The notes below the pieces were generated by a model, which was not told where the DNA came from, searched no databases, and saw only the letters and a list, made by a program, of their open reading frames with translations. The translations under genes and the position numbers were made by a program. A stretch of DNA of 21,364 nt from Larix sibirica (lineage: Eukaryota; Streptophyta; Pinopsida; Pinales; Pinaceae): the NCBI GenBank assembly GCA_004151065.3, contig NWUY0300003132.1, positions 22,775 to 44,138 on the forward strand, written 5' to 3'. Of this stretch, positions 19,975 through 21,364 are shown in pieces (the stretch's first letter is position 1; each line of letters opens with the position of its first letter).

Positions 19975-20361
19975 TCATGTTAGGGACTGGATTATCTATA
20001 TGGACTTGGGGTCGTATTATACATCTTGGAAAATCATTACATCTCCATGAAGGCATGTAGTGGACCAGGCTCTAATAACAGGGCCAAATTGCTGGCATTA
20101 AAACTACTGCTTAGAAAACTTGAAAATCCCTTTGATTCAGGTCTACCCTCATTACAAGCTTTCGGAGAGTCCTCACTAGAGGTTAACTGGATGTCGGGAA
20201 AACAACAGATTTATAATCTGGACTTAATGGCTCTGGCAACAAATCTAAAAGAGATGGTTTCTGTCTTTGACAGCTCCATCTGCCATATATATAGGGAGCT
20301 GAATCAGCAGAAGGACAAACTTTCCAAGGAAGGTACATCTTTTCCTTTGGATGAAGTGTAG
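19975..20361 (+). pseudogene. ORF2 RNase H domain, decayed
   Basis: Would remove element RNA from the RNA-DNA hybrid. The open part 20026-20361 has GPGSNNRAKLLALKLLL near its start: the family has N-x-A-E, so the catalytic Glu is Lys here (residue 21). AFGESSLEVNW at residues 45-55 stands for the usual GDS, with Asp replaced by Glu at 48. HIYRELNQQKDKLSKEG near the end matches the conserved HxxRExNxxAD motif and keeps the last Asp (97). The first DGA motif expected upstream could not be found. RNase H in ORF2 is known from a subset of plant L1 elements. Confidence 0.85.
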
Positions 20362-20450
20362 TAAGTAGAAGTCAGAGATTGCAAGGCGATTGAATATCCA
20401 CAAATCCTGTGGTTTTGAAGGTTTTGGTGGTCTTTTGGTAGAGAATTAGT
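20362..20450 (+). other. probable LINE 3' untranslated part
   Basis: Short noncoding stretch after the RNase H stop codon. A clear poly(A) or simple-repeat tail is not visible, so the element border is a guess. Confidence 0.4.
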
Positions 20451-21364
20451 TTTTTATCATTGGAAAAACAATAGTACTGTTCTGTATTTTAACGTATTAT
20501 GCCCAATCTAAACAGACAATAAACTGCTTGAACAGTCTAAGGAAAATGGTCAAGTGGAAATACAGTTAGGACAGTTCTCAACAATTTGGGGATTAGTGCA
20601 TGCTTTTGCATTTGAGGATTGTATTTTTATTATACAATTAAAAATGCGAAGAAGAAAAAGTAAAACAGTCCCTTCCTCGCACCTCTGTCTAAGAAAGGTT
20701 AACAAGGCCAGAAACAGGTAATAGTAAATAAACCTAAGGTTTTAGATGATCAGAGGTTAGGTAGTCTTTTCAAGATCCTACCCACTGTCTAAATTAGAAC
20801 TGTTGGAATAACTGTATAGGAGGATTTTAATAGAAGGTTTAAACTTTAGATCATCAAAAAGGGTTTCAAATTCAATATCATGTTGCTGCAAGAAGCTTAA
20901 ATGATTGGTTTAATCTTGTTTCAGTGTTAAATTTCATTTGGAAGGAAGCTGCCATTTACTGCTTCAATGAAAATGATGAGATATGAAAATGTTGGTCCCC
21001 AAGGAAGTTGCAAATATCTTGGCTTCAGGAATTTCCCTTTTAACAGATATGTACAGGCTGTGTTTCAAGATGAAGCTAGAGATCGAAGTTTGTAAATGGC
21101 TATGCCTGAAATTCATGATTGGAAAAACACATAAGGCTGATGATAATCTAAAGCGGATTCCATAGTTGCATAGTTCGATGACACTTTAAAATAAGATATT
21201 ATCCTTCTCATAAGAGAGGTCGTCTAAACATTCCCCTCAAAAGTCAATGAAAAGGGTTCTTGGCTCCAAATGATAATAAAGCTTGGAGTAGTCGGTATCT
21301 TGTTAAAACAATAACTGATAACATGATCCCTTAAAAGGAACCTGACTTACTAGTTCCAACCAGT
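20451..21364. other. right flank, no gene seen
   Basis: AT-rich sequence without a supported gene. A 60-codon plus frame at 20983-21165 has no recognisable domain. A small inverted repeat (TTGTAT ... ATACAA, about 20618-20637) is the only structure noted. Confidence 0.55.

Larger units (their letters stand above)
16382..20361 (+). pseudogene. LINE ORF2 (endonuclease, RT, RNase H), broken
   Basis: ORF2 encodes the enzyme that nicks the target DNA and copies the element RNA into it. The ATG at 16382 starts MKFLSLNVRGLG, the typical opening of plant LINE ORF2. Domain order is intact: AP endonuclease (16382-17200), reverse transcriptase (17235-18607), thumb and linker (about 18540-19220), zf-RVT-like zinc motif (19476-19656) and RNase H (about 19975-20361). 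At about 1300 codons the span is normal for the family. It is interrupted by many stops and by frameshifts, the first stop coming after 21 codons at 16445. Key catalytic positions are changed. Identification rests on motif recognition. Confidence 0.93.
13244..20450 (+). mobile_element. plant L1-type LINE, near full length, inactive
   Basis: Non-LTR retrotransposon that would copy itself by target-primed reverse transcription. Order: 5' region with a 569-bp tandem duplication (13244-14381), ORF1 (about 14182-16203), a spacer of about 180 bp, ORF2 (16382-20361) with endonuclease, reverse transcriptase, zf-RVT-like and RNase H parts, and a short 3' part. The length of about 7.2 kb fits full-length plant LINEs. 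Both ends are uncertain: I found no clear poly(A) tail and no confident target-site duplication, so the left border may lie within about 100 bp and the right border may lie anywhere from about 20400 to 20500. Many stops and frameshifts show that it is old. Confidence 0.88.

Noticed and set aside
20026-20361. Independent host RNase H-like gene
   Set aside because: It follows the zf-RVT motif in the normal ORF2 order and spacing, and has decayed active-site residues. It is the last domain of the LINE.
13241-20457. Target-site duplication TTAGTATTATCA against TTAGTTTTTTATCA
   Set aside because: The match is imperfect and lies in AT-rich sequence, and neither element border is defined independently.
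20983-21165. 60-codon plus frame as a gene
   Set aside because: No domain, no gene structure around it, and a length expected by chance.

Overview
Organism and overall character. This is AT-rich, gene-poor nuclear DNA of a seed plant. The main reason is a decayed non-LTR retrotransposon of the plant L1 type: ORF1 carries a DUF4283-like region plus a CCHC zinc knuckle, and ORF2 carries an AP-endonuclease, a reverse transcriptase, a zf-RVT-type zinc motif and an RNase H domain. The sequence does not allow a call to species or family. I see no intact host gene, no CRISPR array and no bacterial-type operon.

Layout. (1) 1-1952: a 324-bp segment present twice (1-324 and 1629-1952), a one-base N gap at 325, short tandem repeats, a cluster of tRNA-derived SINE-like units on the minus strand (about 630-880), a 43-bp triplet repeat, and a decayed reading frame of unknown origin. 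(2) About 2030-3390: a diverged higher-order array with 116-119 bp monomers and segments carrying Pol III B-box-like motifs. (3) About 3888-5250: three diverged copies of another noncoding unit. (4) 5421-10798 and 10800-16180: two near-identical direct copies (5378 and 5381 bp) separated by exactly one N at 10799. This looks like an unmerged overlap between two contigs, probably the two haplotypes, rather than a real tandem duplication. (5) 13244-about 20450: one essentially complete but dead LINE. Its 5' half (5' region and ORF1) also appears in copy A, 7862-10798. (6) About 20460-21364: no recognisable feature.

How the parts relate. If the 5.4-kb duplication is collapsed, the window reduces to one LINE of about 7.2 kb inserted in repeat-rich noncoding DNA. 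ORF1 would have encoded the RNA-binding protein and ORF2 the endonuclease and reverse transcriptase for target-primed reverse transcription. Both are broken by stops and frameshifts, and two catalytic positions of the reverse transcriptase are substituted, so the element cannot move by itself.

Novel systems. I did not find a previously undescribed biological system. The points most worth checking are the assembly-derived duplications, the uneven distribution of differences between the two 5.4-kb copies, the 569-bp tandem duplication at the LINE 5' end, and the tandem tRNA-like units. All comparisons were made by eye and no database search was run.
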